Assembly (NCBI RefSeq): GCF_003465825.1
Contig: NZ_QSBV01000009.1
Span: 32,788 to 96,787 of the forward strand
DNA from: Collinsella sp. AF02-46-1
Lineage (GTDB): Bacteria; Actinomycetota; Coriobacteriia; Coriobacteriales; Coriobacteriaceae
DNA length: 64,000 bases
Direction: 5' to 3'
Shown: positions 44,574 to 53,190 of the stretch, one piece after another
Position numbering within the stretch: the stretch's first letter is position 1
Layout: every line of letters starts with the position of its first letter
Position numbers and translations under genes: made by a program
The notes under the pieces: model-generated
Database searches by the model: none
What the model saw: the letters and a program-made list of their open reading frames with translations, nothing else
What the model was told of the DNA's origin: nothing

Positions 44574-47294
44574 CTACTTCTTTTTCTTGGGCATCGAGAC
44601 TTTGATGCCTTGGGCGGACTTGGTTACGCGAGAGCGCTTGGCTCCGCTACCCTTCTTTTTCTTGGGCTGGGCCTGGGCCACGCCCTCGAGTGCGCGGGCC
44701 TCGGCCTCGCGAGCGGTGCGATCTTCGCGGCGCTGCGCCATGTCGGCGGCGACGCGCTTGGCAAAACGCTCGGCCGTCGAACCCGTCGAGCTCACCTTGC
44801 CGCCACCGCGACCCAGGTGGACGCGCACACCGCGGCCAAAACCAGTTGCGGCATGACGACGACGCGGCTTGAGCGAATCCATCATCGTGGCGAGCTTAAA
44901 GAACACCGAGCAGGTAAAGACCACGATGACAGCCAAGATTACCATCTGGCCCATCGACAGGTTGGCAATAGACAGCAGCTCCGGAAATCCGATAACGCCC
45001 ACCAGGATGCCGGCGACTACAAACACAAAGAGCACCACACGTAAGGGCGTGAGAGGCTGCGAGATGCGCCAGATCAGGCTGACGCTCGCCGCGCACGACG
45101 TAAGCAGACACATCGTAGACAGCGTGAGCTGGCTAAAGCCAAACACGCGCGCCACAAAGATATCGAGCGCCGCAGCCAAAATGACCGCAATCGACGCCGG
45201 CAGTGCCCGCTTGAGCACGTTCGTCAAAAACGACCCCTTCACGCGAGCATTGTTGGGCTCCAGGCCCAACACAAAGCCCGGCGCGCCAATACAGAAGAAG
45301 TTAATGAGCGTCATCTGGATGGGCTCGAAGGGGTACGGCGGCAGCGCGATGCACAGCGCCGCCAGGCCCATCGAGAACAGCGTCTTGGTCAGGAACAGCG
45401 AGGCCGACCGCTGCAGGTTGTTGATGGAGCGACGGCCCTCGGCCACCACGGCGGGCATCGAGGCAAAGTCGTTGTCGACGAGTACGATCTCGGCCACGTT
45501 ACGCGCGGCATCGGAGCCAGCCGCCATGGCGACGGAGCAGTCGGCCTCCTTGAGCGCCAGCACGTCGTTGACGCCGTCGCCCGTCATGGCCACGGTGTGC
45601 TGGCGGCGCTTGAGCGCCTGCACGAGCTCGCGCTTCTGCTGCGGGGTCACACGACCAAAGACATGGTAGCGGTCCACTGCGGCATCGAGCTTTGCCGGCG
45701 TATCGAGCGTCGTGGCGTCCACATAAGCGTCCGCCCCCGGCACGCCCACCACGCGCGCGATCGACGACACCGTACGCGGGTCGTCACCACTGATCACGTT
45801 GAGGGTCACGCCCTGCTCGTTAAAGTAGCCGATGGTCTCGGCCGCCGAGGTACGAATCTCGTCGCGGATGGTCACAAAGCCCACGGGCTCGGCCTCGCCC
45901 ACCATATCGCCATCGGGCGTAAAGCCGTCCACGCGCGCCACCACGAGCACGCGGCAGGTATCGGCAAGCTCGGCGACACGGTTCTCGACCTGCGAAAACA
46001 CACGCTCCGAAAGCACAAACTGCGCCGCACCCATCACATAGGAGCCCTGCGCAAAAGAAGCGCCGCTCCATTTTTTAGACGACGAGAACGGAATGACCGA
46101 CAGCGGCTCAGACACCTCGACCGGGCGATCAGCGTAATAGTTGAGCAGCGCCTGGCAGGTCTCGTTGGCATCGGCCGAAGTCGCACGCGCCACGTTAGCC
46201 AGCGCAAAATCGAGCACTGTGGTATCGACGGGAACAGCCGCCTCCTCCGAGTCCACGCCAAAGCCAACACCCTCAACAGGCAGCGGGTAGGTGCCCTCGA
46301 CCTCCATGCGGCCCGACGTGATGGTGCCCGTCTTGTCCAGGCACAGCACGTCGACGCGCGCGAGCGTCTCGATGCAGTAGAGCTGCTGCGCCAGCACCTT
46401 GCGGCGGGCCAGACGCACCGTGGCGATGGCGAGCACCGACGAGGTCAGCAGCACCAGGCCTTGCGGGATCATGCCCAACAGGGCGCCCACCGTGGACAGC
46501 AGCGCCGACGAAGGCACATGACCAGCCAACAGCTCGGAGAAGCACCACGAAAGCGCGCTATCGCCCGGGGTTCCCGCGGCATCCCACAGCTCACTCACAC
46601 TCGAGGCAAACAACGCCAAACCGAGCGGGATCATGATGATGCTCGCAAAGCGCACGATGGCATTAAGCGCGTTCATGATCTCGGAATTGACCTTTTTGAC
46701 GTACTTGGCCTCGTTATTAATTTTGGCCACGTAGTTGTCGGCGCCGACATGGATCACGCGGGCGCGCAGCAGGCCCGAGTCGATAAAGCTGCCGCTCATG
46801 AGCTCGGAACCGGGCTGTTTCTTAATAAGGTCGCTCTCGCCCGTCAGCAGGCTCTCGTTCACGAGTGCCTCGCCCGAAACCACCACGGCGTCAGCGGGAA
46901 TCTGATCGCCGCGCCCCAGGCGGATGATGTCATCGAGCACGATCTGGTCCAAGTCGAGCTCCACCTCGGAGCCGTCGCGCACCGCGATGGCCTTCTTGGA
47001 GGTCAGCAGCGTAAGCTTATCGACCATCTTCTTGGAACGCATGGACTGAATGACGCCAATGGCGGTATTGAGGAACACCACGAACAGGAACGTCAGATTC
47101 TTAAACGAACCGGTCAAAATGACCAGGAACGCCAAGATCACGTTGATCAAATTGAACAGCGTGCAGAGGTTCTCGATGATGAGCTCTTTGACCGACTTGG
47201 TCTTGAGCTCCATGTTGCGGTTGATCTTACCGGCGGCGATGCGCTCCTCGACCTCGGCGGTCGAGAGTCCGCGCTCGATATCCGTTGCTGCCAT
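44574..47294 (-). CDS. Cation-transporting P-type ATPase (P2/CtpE-like)
   Basis: P-type ATPases pump cations using an aspartyl-phosphate cycle. The 906-residue product has the actuator motif LLTGESDLI, phosphorylation site CLDKTGTITSGRMEVEG, nucleotide-domain KWSGASF and the hinge MTGDGVNDVLALKEADCSVAMAAGSDAARNVAEIVLVDNDF. It has ten or so membrane helices, with GMIPQGLVLLTSSVLAIA (the proline-containing ion-binding helix M4) and C-terminal helices. The closest family I can name is the CtpE/YfgQ-like calcium or magnesium type; the ion is uncertain. An 85-residue Arg/Lys/Ala-rich tail ending KKKK is unusual. The ATG at 47294 is chosen; GTG/ATG at 47309/47306 are alternatives and all lack a strong ribosome site. 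Confidence 0.88.
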   Translation of the reverse strand: MAATDIERGLSTAEVEERIAAGKINRNMELKTKSVKELIIENLCTLFNLINVILAFLVILTGSFKNLTFLFVVFLNTAIGVIQSMRSKKMVDKLTLLTSKKAIAVRDGSEVELDLDQIVLDDIIRLGRGDQIPADAVVVSGEALVNESLLTGESDLIKKQPGSELMSGSFIDSGLLRARVIHVGADNYVAKINNEAKYVKKVNSEIMNALNAIVRFASIIMIPLGLALFASSVSELWDAAGTPGDSALSWCFSELLAGHVPSSALLSTVGALLGMIPQGLVLLTSSVLAIATVRLARRKVLAQQLYCIETLARVDVLCLDKTGTITSGRMEVEGTYPLPVEGVGFGVDSEEAAVPVDTTVLDFALANVARATSADANETCQALLNYYADRPVEVSEPLSVIPFSSSKKWSGASFAQGSYVMGAAQFVLSERVFSQVENRVAELADTCRVLVVARVDGFTPDGDMVGEAEPVGFVTIRDEIRTSAAETIGYFNEQGVTLNVISGDDPRTVSSIARVVGVPGADAYVDATTLDTPAKLDAAVDRYHVFGRVTPQQKRELVQALKRRQHTVAMTGDGVNDVLALKEADCSVAMAAGSDAARNVAEIVLVDNDFASMPAVVAEGRRSINNLQRSASLFLTKTLFSMGLAALCIALPPYPFEPIQMTLINFFCIGAPGFVLGLEPNNARVKGSFLTNVLKRALPASIAVILAAALDIFVARVFGFSQLTLSTMCLLTSCAASVSLIWRISQPLTPLRVVLFVFVVAGILVGVIGFPELLSIANLSMGQMVILAVIVVFTCSVFFKLATMMDSLKPRRRHAATGFGRGVRVHLGRGGGKVSSTGSTAERFAKRVAADMAQRREDRTAREAEARALEGVAQAQPKKKKGSGAKRSRVTKSAQGIKVSMPKKKK

Positions 47295-47324
47295 ACCACG
47301 TCCCATCACGTCGCGTCGGTATAA

Positions 47325-47359
47325 GAAAAACCGCCCGGACCATGCGAGGTTCGGACGGT
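47325..47359 (-). terminator. Terminator after tRNA-Arg(CCG)
   Basis: On the minus strand, ACCGTCCGAACC and GGTCCGGGCGGT pair (one mismatch, one G-T) and are followed by TTTTTC. It separates the tRNA from the P-type ATPase, whose start is about 30 bases further on. Confidence 0.82.
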
Positions 47360-47370
47360 CTTACGTTCGA

Positions 47371-47447
47371 TGGTGCCCCATGTTGGATTCGAACCAACGG
47401 CCTTCTGCTCCGGAGGCAGACGCTCTAATCCCCTGAGCTAATAGGGC
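47371..47447 (-). tRNA. tRNA-Arg, anticodon CCG
   Basis: The 77-base minus-strand gene folds into a full cloverleaf: acceptor GCCCTAT/ATGGGGC, D-arm GCTC/GAGC, anticodon stem TCTGC/GCAGA with loop CTCCGGA (anticodon CCG), T-arm GTTGG/CCAAC with TTCGAAT. CCA is encoded. It would read CGG arginine codons. It has a clear promoter and terminator of its own. Confidence 0.95.
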
Positions 47448-47458
47448 CAACGTTTGGC

Positions 47459-47488
47459 ATTATACCCAAGTGCACCACGGGCTATCAA
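47459..47488 (-). promoter_or_regulatory. Promoter for tRNA-Arg(CCG)
   Basis: Minus strand: TTGATA (plus 47483-47488), 18-base spacer, perfect TATAAT (plus 47459-47464), twelve bases before the mature 5' end. Confidence 0.85.
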
Positions 47489-47530
47489 AATAAAAGAAAA
47501 AGCTTTGCAATTCCGAGGAAGACGCGGTGC

Positions 47531-47651
47531 AACGGCCCACTTTAGAAGGCAAAAGCAAGTCAGATAGTATAAACTCTCATGCACCATATATACACGGCTC
47601 GCAATGCGGGCCGTTTTTGCAAGGACTATCCATCGAGGTGAGAGGCACACC
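47531..47651 (+). promoter_or_regulatory. Attenuator-like leader of the aromatic amino acid operon
   Basis: ACGGCTCGC and GCGGGCCGT (47594-47602 and 47606-47614) form a hairpin followed by TTTTT, a classical terminator in the plus direction. No plus-strand gene lies upstream for 20 kb. An alternative partner, AACGGCCC at 47531-47538, is complementary to GGGCCGTT at 47608-47615 and could act as antiterminator. TAGTAT/TATAAA at 47565-47573 is a -10 candidate; if it is used, the antiterminator would not be transcribed, so a further upstream start would be required for that model. Confidence 0.6.
47579..47641 (+). CDS. Possible 20-codon leader peptide before the aro operon
   Basis: An ATG at 47579 opens a 20-codon frame ending in TGA at 47639-47641, overlapping the terminator hairpin and the ribosome site region of the DAHP synthase. 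It contains two Tyr codons and one Phe codon but no run of them and no Trp. There is no Shine-Dalgarno sequence, and the ATG lies where transcription from TATAAA would begin, so it could only work as a leaderless ORF. Existence is a guess. Confidence 0.25.
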   Translation: MHHIYTARNAGRFCKDYPSR

Positions 47652-48674
47652 ATGATTGCAATTTTAAAGCAGAGCGCCAGCGACGAGGCCGTCAGCCACA
47701 TCGTCAGCTGGATCGAGAAAAAGGGACTCAAGACCGACGTCTCGCGCGGCGAGAACGAGACCATCATCGGCCTGGTGGGCGACACGACCAAGATCGACCC
47801 GTTCCTGCTCGAGTCCATGGACGTCGTCGAGCGTGTGCAGCGCGTCTCCGAGCCGTTCAAGCGCGCCAACCGCAAGTTCCACCCCGAGGACTCCGTCATC
47901 GACTGCGGCTACGGCGTACATGTAGGCGGCGACCAGTTCCAGGTCATCGCCGGCCCGTGCTCCGTCGAGGGCGAGAACCTCATCCGCATCGCCCGCCGCG
48001 TGAAGGCCGCCGGCGCCACGATGCTGCGCGGCGGCGCCTACAAGCCCCGCACGTCCCCGTACGCCTACCAGGGCATGGGCCCCGCCGGCCTGGACCTGCT
48101 GTGCGAGGCATCCGCCGAGCTCGGCATGCCGATCGTCACCGAGATCATGGACCCGCGCGACGTGCAGGTCTTCCTGGACAAGAAGATCGACGTCATGCAG
48201 ATTGGCGCCCGCAACGCCCAGAACTTCCCTCTGCTCAAAGAGGTCGGCAAGACCAAGACCCCGGTCCTGCTCAAGCGCGGCATGTCCGGCACGATCGATG
48301 AGCTGCTCATGGCCGCCGAGTACATCATGAGCGAGGGCAACGACAACGTCATCCTGTGCGAGCGCGGCATCCGCACCTTCGAGACCCGCACTCGCAACAC
48401 ATTCGACCTCAACGCCGTGCCGGTGCTGCACCACCTGTCGCACCTGCCCGTCGTCGCCGACCCCAGCCACGCCACCGGCTACACCCGCTACGTTGAGCCC
48501 ATGGCGCTTGCCGCGACCGCCTGCGGCGCCAACGGCCTGGAGATCGAGGTCCACGACGAGCCGAGCCGCGCCTGGTCCGACGGCGCTCAGGCCCTCACCC
48601 CCGACCAGTTCGACGACACCATGCGCCGCATCCGCGCCATCCGCGAGGTCGTCTGCCAAGAGACCATGGAGTAG
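47652..48674 (+). CDS. aroF: 3-deoxy-7-phosphoheptulonate (DAHP) synthase, type I-beta
   Basis: This enzyme condenses PEP and erythrose 4-phosphate, the first shikimate pathway step. The 340-residue product has an N-terminal ferredoxin-like regulatory domain (MIAILKQSASDEAVSHIVSWIEKKGLKT), as in Thermotoga/Bacillus-type enzymes. The barrel has VIAGPCSVEGENLIRIARRVKAAGATMLRGGAYKPRTSPYAYQG, PIVTEIMDPRDV, QIGARNAQNFPLLKEVG, VLLKRGMSGT and PVVADPSHATG. The regulatory domain in relatives confers tyrosine, phenylalanine or chorismate/prephenate inhibition; the effector here is unknown. The ATG at 47652 has GAGAGG upstream. It is the first gene of the operon. Confidence 0.95.
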   Translation: MIAILKQSASDEAVSHIVSWIEKKGLKTDVSRGENETIIGLVGDTTKIDPFLLESMDVVERVQRVSEPFKRANRKFHPEDSVIDCGYGVHVGGDQFQVIAGPCSVEGENLIRIARRVKAAGATMLRGGAYKPRTSPYAYQGMGPAGLDLLCEASAELGMPIVTEIMDPRDVQVFLDKKIDVMQIGARNAQNFPLLKEVGKTKTPVLLKRGMSGTIDELLMAAEYIMSEGNDNVILCERGIRTFETRTRNTFDLNAVPVLHHLSHLPVVADPSHATGYTRYVEPMALAATACGANGLEIEVHDEPSRAWSDGAQALTPDQFDDTMRRIRAIREVVCQETME

Positions 48675-48677
48675 CCC

Positions 48678-49592
48678 ATGGGTACAGTGAGAAACGCGCG
48701 CGTTAACCAGGGCGGCCCCAAGTGCGCCGGCATCGTCGGCCTGGGCCTCATCGGCGGCAGCTTTGCCCGCGGCTATGCGCAGGCGGGCGTCCGCGTGCTG
48801 GCCTGGGACCCCGATGACGATGTCATGACGGCCGCCAGCATGGGCACTGTCGCCGGAGAGCTTAACGACAAGACGCTCGGCGAATGCGACATCATCGTCC
48901 TTGCCTGCTATCCCGAGGCATGCATCGAGTGGCTCGAGGCGCACGCCCAGGCGCTCGCCGACGCCACCGACACCGAGGCCATCATGGGCCCCGTGGTGAT
49001 CGACACGGTGGGCGTCAAGGGCATCGTGTGCGAGCGCGCCTTTGAGCTTGCCCGCGAGCACGGCTTTTACTTTGTGGGCGCGCACCCCATGGCGGGCACG
49101 CAGTACTCGGGCTATGCGCACTCCCGCGCCGACCTGTTCCAGGGCGCCCCGCTCGTGCTCGTACCGCCCGCGGTGGACGATGCGCTCAAACTGGAGCTTT
49201 TGGGCCAGGTGCGCGAGATGGTACGCCCCTTGGGCTTTGGCAAGTTCAGCGTGACCAGCGCCGCCGAGCACGACCGCGTCATCGCCTTTACGAGCCAGCT
49301 CGCGCACGTCGTCTCCAACGCCTATGTTAAGAGCCCGACCGCTCAGGTCCACCACGGCTTTTCGGCCGGCAGCTACCGCGACCTCACCCGCGTGGCGCAC
49401 CTCAATCCGCAAATGTGGTCCGAGCTCATGATCGACGACGCCGACGCGCTCGCCTTCGAGATCGACCATCTGATCGAATCGCTTGGCGCCTACAGCCGCG
49501 CGCTCAAGGACCGCGACCAGCGCTATCTGGAGAATCTCCTTGCCGAGGGCGACCGCATTAAGCGCGCACTCGACGACGAGGCCTCCCACTAG
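48678..49592 (+). CDS. tyrA: Prephenate dehydrogenase
   Basis: TyrA oxidatively decarboxylates prephenate to 4-hydroxyphenylpyruvate on the tyrosine branch. The 304-residue product has the NAD motif GIVGLGLIGGSFARGYAQAG, DTVGVKG, the substrate motif GAHPMAGTQYSGYAHS, and the helical dimerisation domain with SQLAHVVSNAYV and FSAGSYRDLTRVA. There is no C-terminal ACT domain, so allosteric control probably acts elsewhere. The ATG follows the DAHP synthase stop by three bases. Confidence 0.94.
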   Translation: MGTVRNARVNQGGPKCAGIVGLGLIGGSFARGYAQAGVRVLAWDPDDDVMTAASMGTVAGELNDKTLGECDIIVLACYPEACIEWLEAHAQALADATDTEAIMGPVVIDTVGVKGIVCERAFELAREHGFYFVGAHPMAGTQYSGYAHSRADLFQGAPLVLVPPAVDDALKLELLGQVREMVRPLGFGKFSVTSAAEHDRVIAFTSQLAHVVSNAYVKSPTAQVHHGFSAGSYRDLTRVAHLNPQMWSELMIDDADALAFEIDHLIESLGAYSRALKDRDQRYLENLLAEGDRIKRALDDEASH

Positions 49593-49628
49593 ACAACCCA
49601 TCACGCCAGGTCGAAAGGACCGAAGCTT

Positions 49629-50735
49629 ATGGCGATTACCATCGATATCGACACTGCACGCCCCTACCAGGTGCATGTTGGCACGTTTTTGCTGGAGCAG
49701 GCGGGGCCGCTCGTGCGCGCCACCGCCGGCGGCACCAAGGCCGTCATCGTGACGGACACCAACGTGGGCCCGCTCTACCAGATGCCCGTTAAGCAGAGCC
49801 TGGAGGCGTCAGGCTACGAGGTGAGCATCTGCACCTTCGAGGCCGGCGAGGCCCATAAGCGCGCTGAGACCTACGTTGCCATTTTGGAGTTTGTGGCCGA
49901 GCACGAGCTTTCGCGCTCCGACGTGATCGTGGCACTCGGCGGCGGCGTCGTGGGCGACGTGGCGGGCTTTGTGGCCGCCACCTACATGCGCGGCTGCAAG
50001 TTTGTGCAGATCCCCACGAGCCTGCTCGCCATGGTGGATTCGTCGGTGGGCGGCAAGACCGCCATAGACCTGGCTGCCGGCAAGAACCTGGCCGGCGCCT
50101 TTTGGCAGCCGAGCGTGGTTATTGCCGACGTGGGGTGCCTGGCCACCCTCACGCCCGAGCAGTTCGCCGACGGCTGCGGCGAGGTCGTCAAGCACGCCGT
50201 GATCGCCGACCCGGAGCTTTTCGCCGAGCTGGAGAAGACCCCGCTCACGCTGGAGCTGCTCAACCGCGATGTGGCCCGCGTAGCGCTCATCATCGCCCGC
50301 AATATCGACATCAAGCGCGCCGTGGTCGTCGCCGACGAGCGCGAAACCAACCAGCGTAAGCTCCTCAACTTTGGACACAGCGCCGGACACGCCGTCGAGG
50401 CCTGCGAGCACTTTGAGCTGGGACACGGCAACTGCGTGTCGATCGGCATGGGCATCATCACGCGCGCCGCGGCCCTGCACGGCGCTTGCGATGCTGCACT
50501 GCCCGGTCGTATTGAGGAGCTCTGCGCCCGCCATGGCCTCAAGACCCGCTGCGACCTAGATGCCGATACCGTCTTTGCCGAGGCGCTCCACGACAAGAAG
50601 CGCGCGGGCGACACCATCGACCTGGTGATTCCGCACGGCATTGGCCGCTGCAGCATCGACCGCACACCGCTTTCCACTTTCCACGAACTCATTGCCGAGG
50701 GCCTCGGCCAGAAGGGAGACGCATCCGCATGCTAG
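49629..50735 (+). CDS. aroB: 3-dehydroquinate synthase
   Basis: AroB closes DAHP to dehydroquinate using NAD and a metal. The 368-residue sequence has ALGGGVVGDVAGFVAATYMRG, PTSLLAMVDSSVGGKTAIDLAAGKNLAGAFWQP, CGEVVKHAVI and the metal-binding LNFGHSAGHAVE and GHGNCVSIGM. ATG at 49629 has AAAGGA upstream. Its end overlaps the aroA start by seven bases. Confidence 0.97.
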   Translation: MAITIDIDTARPYQVHVGTFLLEQAGPLVRATAGGTKAVIVTDTNVGPLYQMPVKQSLEASGYEVSICTFEAGEAHKRAETYVAILEFVAEHELSRSDVIVALGGGVVGDVAGFVAATYMRGCKFVQIPTSLLAMVDSSVGGKTAIDLAAGKNLAGAFWQPSVVIADVGCLATLTPEQFADGCGEVVKHAVIADPELFAELEKTPLTLELLNRDVARVALIIARNIDIKRAVVVADERETNQRKLLNFGHSAGHAVEACEHFELGHGNCVSIGMGIITRAAALHGACDAALPGRIEELCARHGLKTRCDLDADTVFAEALHDKKRAGDTIDLVIPHGIGRCSIDRTPLSTFHELIAEGLGQKGDASAC

Positions 50736-52048
50736 CCCGCATCACCCCGTCCCCGCTCAAGGGCACCGTTCCCGCCATCGCGTCCAAGTCGATGGCGCAT
50801 CGCCTGATCATCTGCGCTGCGCTTGCCAACGGCGAGACACACGTCACCTGCAATACCACCTGCGCCGACATCGAGGCCACGGTGCGTTGCCTTACGGCCC
50901 TGGGTGCTCGCATCGAGACCGTCGAGGACGGCTTCCAGGTCCACCCCACCATGAAGAGTGTTGAGTTTGGCCTGCTCAAGGCCCTTGCCGGCGGCACGCT
51001 TGACTGCGGTGAAAGCGGCTCCACGCTCCGCTTTATGCTGCCTGTCGCCTGCGCGCTGGGTGCAGAAGCAACTTTTGTGGGTCAGGGGCGCTTGGGCGCC
51101 CGCCCGCTCTCCCCGCTCTCGGACGAGATCATCGCCGCCGGCTGCGACCTACAGGGTCTGGGCGGTTTTCCGCTCAAGACGAGCGGCCGCATGCGCCCGG
51201 GCACCTTTGTGCTTCCGGGCAACGTGAGCTCGCAGTATATCTCCGGCCTTCTGCTGGCAGCCCCGCTGCTGGCCCAGCCCTCCTGCGTGCAGGTAACCGG
51301 CCTCATTGAGAGCCGTCCCTACATCAACCTGACGATCCAGGCCATGAAGGCCTTTGGCGTCGAGGTCAACGTCGAGCGTATTCCGGCCAAGGACGGCCAG
51401 CCCGAGGTCACGAACTTCCGCGTGAGCAGCGGCTCGTACCGCACGCCCGGCAGCGTAGCCGTCGAGGGCGACTGGTCCAACGCTGCCTTTTGGCTGTGCG
51501 CCGGTGCCATCGGCACCGACCCAATCACCGTCGAGGGCGTGTCGCTAAGCTCCGCACAGGGCGACCGTAACGTGCTTGCCGCGCTTTCGCGCTTTGGCGC
51601 CCGCATCGTGCGCTCCACCAACGCCGCCACCGTGCAGTCCGACAAGCTCGCCGGCTTTGAGATGAGTGCCCACGACATTCCGGACCTGGTGCCCGTCATC
51701 TCGGCCGTGGCCTCACTGGCACAGGGCCGCACCTTTATCCGCGATTGCGCCCGTCTGCGCATCAAGGAATCCGACCGCCTGGTCACCACCACCCGCGAGC
51801 TCACCGCGCTGGGCGCGCAGGTGCGCATTGCCGGCGATGACCTCATCATCAAGGGTGTCGATGCCTTCACCGGCGGCGAAGTCGATTCGCACAACGACCA
51901 TCGCATCGCCATGATGGCCGCGATCGCCGCGAGCCGCGCCACCGGCGAGGTCGTGATCCACGGCGCCGAGGCCGTCAACAAGTCCTATCCCGATTTCTTC
52001 GACCACTACCGCCTGCTGGGCGGCAAGGTCACACTCGAGGAGGAATAG
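50729..52048 (+). CDS. aroA: 5-enolpyruvylshikimate-3-phosphate synthase
   Basis: AroA transfers enolpyruvate from PEP to shikimate 3-phosphate. The 439-residue product has the N-terminal KGTVPAIASKSMAHRLIICAALA, DCGESGSTLRFMLPVACALG, the shikimate-site QYISGLLLAAPLL, and the C-terminal RIKESDRLVTT and SHNDHRIAMMAAI. The PEP-site LGARPL-type motif (RLGARPLSPL) is present rather than a class I form; the exact class was not determined. It overlaps aroB, so translation is coupled. Confidence 0.97.
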   Translation: MLARITPSPLKGTVPAIASKSMAHRLIICAALANGETHVTCNTTCADIEATVRCLTALGARIETVEDGFQVHPTMKSVEFGLLKALAGGTLDCGESGSTLRFMLPVACALGAEATFVGQGRLGARPLSPLSDEIIAAGCDLQGLGGFPLKTSGRMRPGTFVLPGNVSSQYISGLLLAAPLLAQPSCVQVTGLIESRPYINLTIQAMKAFGVEVNVERIPAKDGQPEVTNFRVSSGSYRTPGSVAVEGDWSNAAFWLCAGAIGTDPITVEGVSLSSAQGDRNVLAALSRFGARIVRSTNAATVQSDKLAGFEMSAHDIPDLVPVISAVASLAQGRTFIRDCARLRIKESDRLVTTTRELTALGAQVRIAGDDLIIKGVDAFTGGEVDSHNDHRIAMMAAIAASRATGEVVIHGAEAVNKSYPDFFDHYRLLGGKVTLEEE

Positions 52049-52049
52049 C

Positions 52050-53147
52050 ATGTCCTCGACCTTTGGCAACGTCTTGCACTTAAGCATCTTCGGCCAGTCG
52101 CACTCCCCCGCCATCGGCTGCTCCCTCGATGGCATTCCGGCGGGCATCGCTGTTGACCAGGGGCGGCTGCAGGCCTTCCTTGACCGTCGTGCCCCCGGTC
52201 GCGACGAGACCGCGACCAAACGCCGCGAGGCCGACGCCGCCCACATCATCGCCGGTGTGGTCGATGGACATACCACCGGCGCGCCCATCGCCGCGATTAT
52301 CGAGAACACCAACACGCGCTCCAAGGATTACTCCGAGCTGCGCCGCAAGCCCCGCCCCGGACATGCGGACTTCCCTGCGCGCGTGAAGTATCACAACATG
52401 CACGATGTCGCCGGTGGCGGGCACTTCTCCGGCCGCCTAACGGCACCCCTGTGCATCGCCGGCGGCATTGCGCTGCAGGCACTCGAGGCCCGCGGCATTA
52501 AAGTAATGGCGCACGTCGCGCAGATCGGCGGTATCTCCGACCTGCCGATGGACGATATGGTCTATCGCGAGGCCGACCGCAAAGCGATCCAAACGAACGA
52601 TCTTCCTTGCATTGACGCCGCCGCAGCCGGCCGCATGCGCGAGGAGATCCTAGCCGCACGCGACGAACTCGACAGCATCGGCGGCATCGTGGAGTGCGGC
52701 ATTTATGGGCTTCCCGCGGGCATCGGCGACCCCATGTTCGACGGCATCGAGAACCGCATCGCGCAGATCGCGTTTGGCATTCCCGCCGTAAAGGGCGTGG
52801 AGTTTGGCATGGGCTTTGCCGTGGCCGCCATGCGCGGCAGCGAGAACAATGATCCGTATCGCATCGATGCCGAGACCGGCGAGATCGAGGTCGAGTCCAA
52901 CAACGCCGGCGGCATCCTGGGCGGTATTTCGACCGGCGCGCCCGTCATGTGGCGCATGGCCGTAAAGCCGACGCCCTCCATTGGCCGCGAGCAGCAGACG
53001 GTGGACATGGACGCTATGGAAAATGCCGAGCTCTCGGTCCACGGCCGCCACGATCCCTGCATCGTCCCCCGAGCTGTCCCCGTAGCCGAGGCAGCCGCCG
53101 CCCTTGCCATCTGGGACGCCCTCCTCGAAGACGCCGCCCAGCGCTAA
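52050..53147 (+). CDS. aroC: Chorismate synthase
   Basis: AroC makes chorismate, the branch point for Tyr, Phe, Trp and folate, using reduced FMN. The 365-residue product shows FGQSHSPAIGCSLDGIPAGI, RRAPGRDE-like (DRRAPGRDETATKRREAD), RPGHADFPARVKYHNMHDVAGGGHFSGRLTA, NNAGGILGGISTGAPV and PTPSIGREQQTVDM. ATG at 52050 has GAGGAGGAA in the aroA end. The sequence is short-form, with no fused flavin reductase. Confidence 0.97.
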   Translation: MSSTFGNVLHLSIFGQSHSPAIGCSLDGIPAGIAVDQGRLQAFLDRRAPGRDETATKRREADAAHIIAGVVDGHTTGAPIAAIIENTNTRSKDYSELRRKPRPGHADFPARVKYHNMHDVAGGGHFSGRLTAPLCIAGGIALQALEARGIKVMAHVAQIGGISDLPMDDMVYREADRKAIQTNDLPCIDAAAAGRMREEILAARDELDSIGGIVECGIYGLPAGIGDPMFDGIENRIAQIAFGIPAVKGVEFGMGFAVAAMRGSENNDPYRIDAETGEIEVESNNAGGILGGISTGAPVMWRMAVKPTPSIGREQQTVDMDAMENAELSVHGRHDPCIVPRAVPVAEAAAALAIWDALLEDAAQR

Positions 53148-53190
53148 CTACCCACCCCTCAACATCCCCCGACACGTGAAAGGGGTCTCC

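Noticed and set aside
47448-47651. T-box riboswitch upstream of the DAHP synthase
   Set aside because: The conserved AGGGTGGNACCGCG bulge sequence is missing and the leader is too short; only a simple terminator and a complementary segment are present.
47664-49676. 670-codon minus-strand frame opposite the aromatic operon
   Set aside because: Antisense shadow of the DAHP synthase and tyrA; no motifs and no promoter.
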